Shown piece after piece: positions 15,219 through 16,450 of a stretch of 16,450 bases of DNA; position 1 is the stretch's first letter, and each line of letters begins with the position of its first letter. The stretch spans positions 1 to 16,450 of the forward strand of contig NZ_DIUM01000119.1 in assembly GCF_002423035.1 (NCBI RefSeq), given 5' to 3'. The position numbers were made by a program, and so were the translations under genes. Source of the stretch: Thiocapsa sp. UBA6158 (GTDB lineage Bacteria; Pseudomonadota; Gammaproteobacteria; Chromatiales; Chromatiaceae). Under the pieces are notes generated by a model that saw only the letters and a program-made list of their open reading frames with translations, was not told the DNA's origin and searched no databases.

Positions 15219-15597
15219 GAGTTTGGTGCTCGCTGTCGGGAATTCAGAATGCAGGCGCCGACGCGGCGCGCTGGAAGATGTCGACTCGGAACGACCATAA
15301 CGCGTCCCGTCCGCGAAACCAAACACTCAGCCGGACGATCCGCGAGCTCAGTGGTTCGCGCGGTGCGCGCACCCTCGGTCGGTACAGGCTGATTATTTGC
15401 CGGAGATGGCCAATCATCAATGTGCAGCGGTGAGGTCGGGCACTAAAGTTCAGCGCAGTGTACATCAGCACCTTCGATGCCGAGTGTCGGTCTCGCCCCG
15501 CTCCGCGGGGTCTTGACCAGCCGGCTTTCCCGCAATACCGACCCGCACCAGCACGGGCGACCCGAGCCAGGTCTCGGGAGGCCCGAGGAAGCGAACG
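15219..15597. other. divergent intergenic region between the BON and MBL-fold genes
   Basis: About 380 bases without a protein-like ORF on either strand. It should hold promoters for both divergent genes. A short stem CCCCGC-TCC-GCGGGG lies at 15496-15510, followed by TTGACC at 15513-15518, a possible -35 box for the plus-strand gene whose -10 partner is poor. Confidence 0.5.
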
Positions 15598-16341
15598 ATG
15601 ACAGACCCTGCTCGCATGACGATCCTGTTCGACAATCATCCCGGCGTCCCGGGCCTGACGAGCCTTTGGGGTTTCGCGGCCCTGATTCGGGTCGCAGACC
15701 GCACGATCCTGTTCGATACGGGCAGCAACGGCCGCGTCCTGCTGAAGAACATGGCCGCGCTCGACATCGCCCCGGAATCCATCGATCTACTCTTTGTCTC
15801 ACATCCGCATTGGGATCACATGGGAGGGTTGGACTCCGTCTTGGAGATGAATCCACGGGCGACCCTCGTCGTCCACGAGGGTTTCTCGAAGCATCTGATC
15901 AAAGATCTTCGTGGTCTGTGCGGCGAGTTGGTTGTCGTCGGGGCCGACCCTGTGGAGCTTGCTCCCGGCGTCTTTTCGACCGGCATGCTCGACAGCGACC
16001 CTCCCGAGCACGCGATGGTGATCGAGGCCGACGGAGTCACGGCAGCCATCAGCGGCTGTGCGCATCCCGGAATAGAGCGGATCGTCGAGCACGCCTCGCT
16101 CCTTCTGGGGAAGAAGATCGATTGGGCCATCGGCGGGTTTCACCTGATGTACTCGGACGCCTCGGGGATCGATCGGGCGATTCGCGCGCTGCAGGTCCTC
16201 GACGTCGCCTACGTGGTGCCGACGCACTGTACCGGAGACGCCGCAAGGGACGCGTTCCGTCAGGCGTTCGGCGAGCGCTGTTTCGATGGCGGCGTTGGCC
16301 GGGAGATCGGCCTTGTCGGGCGGACGGACGCGCCCGGGTAG
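15598..16341 (+). CDS. metallo-beta-lactamase-fold hydrolase
   Basis: A 247-residue MBL-fold protein. Metal motif SHPHWDHMGG gives His69, His71, Asp73 and His74; SGCAHPGI (His156), GGFHL (His182) and THC (His210) supply the remaining ligands and conserved positions. The combination of the N-terminal TILFDNH...GLTSLWGFAALI, ILFDTG and SGCAHPGIERIVEHA resembles the subgroup named after 7,8-dihydropterin-6-yl-methyl-4-(beta-D-ribofuranosyl)aminobenzene 5'-phosphate synthase; most bacterial members of it have no proven substrate, so I give only the fold. ATG 15598 has GAGGA at 15585-15589 with an 8-base gap; an in-frame ATG at 15616 is the alternative. No signal peptide, so cytosolic. It stands alone on its strand. 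Confidence 0.88.
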   Translation: MTDPARMTILFDNHPGVPGLTSLWGFAALIRVADRTILFDTGSNGRVLLKNMAALDIAPESIDLLFVSHPHWDHMGGLDSVLEMNPRATLVVHEGFSKHLIKDLRGLCGELVVVGADPVELAPGVFSTGMLDSDPPEHAMVIEADGVTAAISGCAHPGIERIVEHASLLLGKKIDWAIGGFHLMYSDASGIDRAIRALQVLDVAYVVPTHCTGDAARDAFRQAFGERCFDGGVGREIGLVGRTDAPG

Positions 16342-16355
16342 CCGACGGGCGTCCA

Positions 16356-16395
16356 TGTCGGCATGAGGATGCCGACCGGATCGGTGTCGGCATGA
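16356..16395. repeat. hairpin and direct repeat after the MBL-fold gene
   Basis: GTCGGCAT (16357-16364), loop GAGG, ATGCCGAC (16369-16376) is a perfect 8-bp stem 15 bases after the stop. TGTCGGCATGA occurs at 16356-16366 and again at 16385-16395. No U-tract; a 3'-end structure or degraded repeat. Confidence 0.4.
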
Positions 16396-16450
16396 AGATC
16401 AAGGCTCGCTCAACAGAGGTATTAAACAAGGTGATTAGCGTCGTGCCTCA

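Noticed and set aside
1..16450. Search for tRNA, rRNA, CRISPR arrays and transposase genes
   Set aside because: No cloverleaf, regularly spaced repeats, or transposase motifs were recognised by eye.

Overview
The window is GC-rich, densely coding bacterial chromosome. Gene style (short operons, several TTG starts with good Shine-Dalgarno sites, a GAF/PAS hybrid kinase, SbtA/SbtB bicarbonate genes, an MddA-type methyltransferase, SulP and BON proteins) fits a gammaproteobacterium, plausibly a purple sulfur bacterium of the Chromatiaceae. The taxonomy is inference; no rRNA or other marker gene is present. I see no tRNA, rRNA, CRISPR array or intact insertion sequence.

Left part (1-3600): a GAF-PAS-PAS hybrid histidine kinase whose 3' part has been removed by an internal deletion, fusing the ATPase domain out of frame to the second half of a receiver domain (pseudogene). 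Next come an unrecognised 2xx-residue soluble protein with a TTG start and a convergent intergenic space holding a pair of perfect REP-like palindromes.

Carbon-transport block (3595-5035, minus strand): sbtA (sodium-dependent bicarbonate transporter, start moved to a TTG) followed by sbtB (its PII-like partner). An 8-bp GC hairpin lies between them. This SbtB lacks the C-terminal cysteine hairpin known from cyanobacterial forms.

Middle (5245-7300): a small exported protein, a possible decayed minus-strand ORF with an excellent ribosome binding site, an MddA/NnrU-type membrane methyltransferase, a 98-residue CxxC protein of unknown function, and a 7-codon ORF that looks like the stump of a lost gene. 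Strong GC hairpins without U-tracts follow several of the stop codons.

Cassette of most interest (7673-10479): a DUF4914 protein that keeps the phosphoenolpyruvate-carboxykinase P-loop and metal-ligand residues, followed 11 bases later by a protein with the layout of a divergent protein-kinase-like (PKL) phosphotransferase. The two appear translationally linked and look like an uncharacterised two-enzyme phosphotransfer system. It is flanked on both sides by truncated mini-ORFs.

Right part (10751-15218, minus strand): a triple-BON exported protein, a SulP anion transporter with an unusually long periplasmic/loop insert predicted to be coiled coil, a factor-independent terminator, and an exported alpha/beta hydrolase with a complete Ser-Asp-His triad. 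At the far right (15598-16341, plus) is a metallo-beta-lactamase-fold hydrolase, divergent from the BON gene. SbtA/SbtB and SulP could both serve inorganic anion (bicarbonate or sulfate) uptake; substrate assignment for SulP is not possible from sequence alone.
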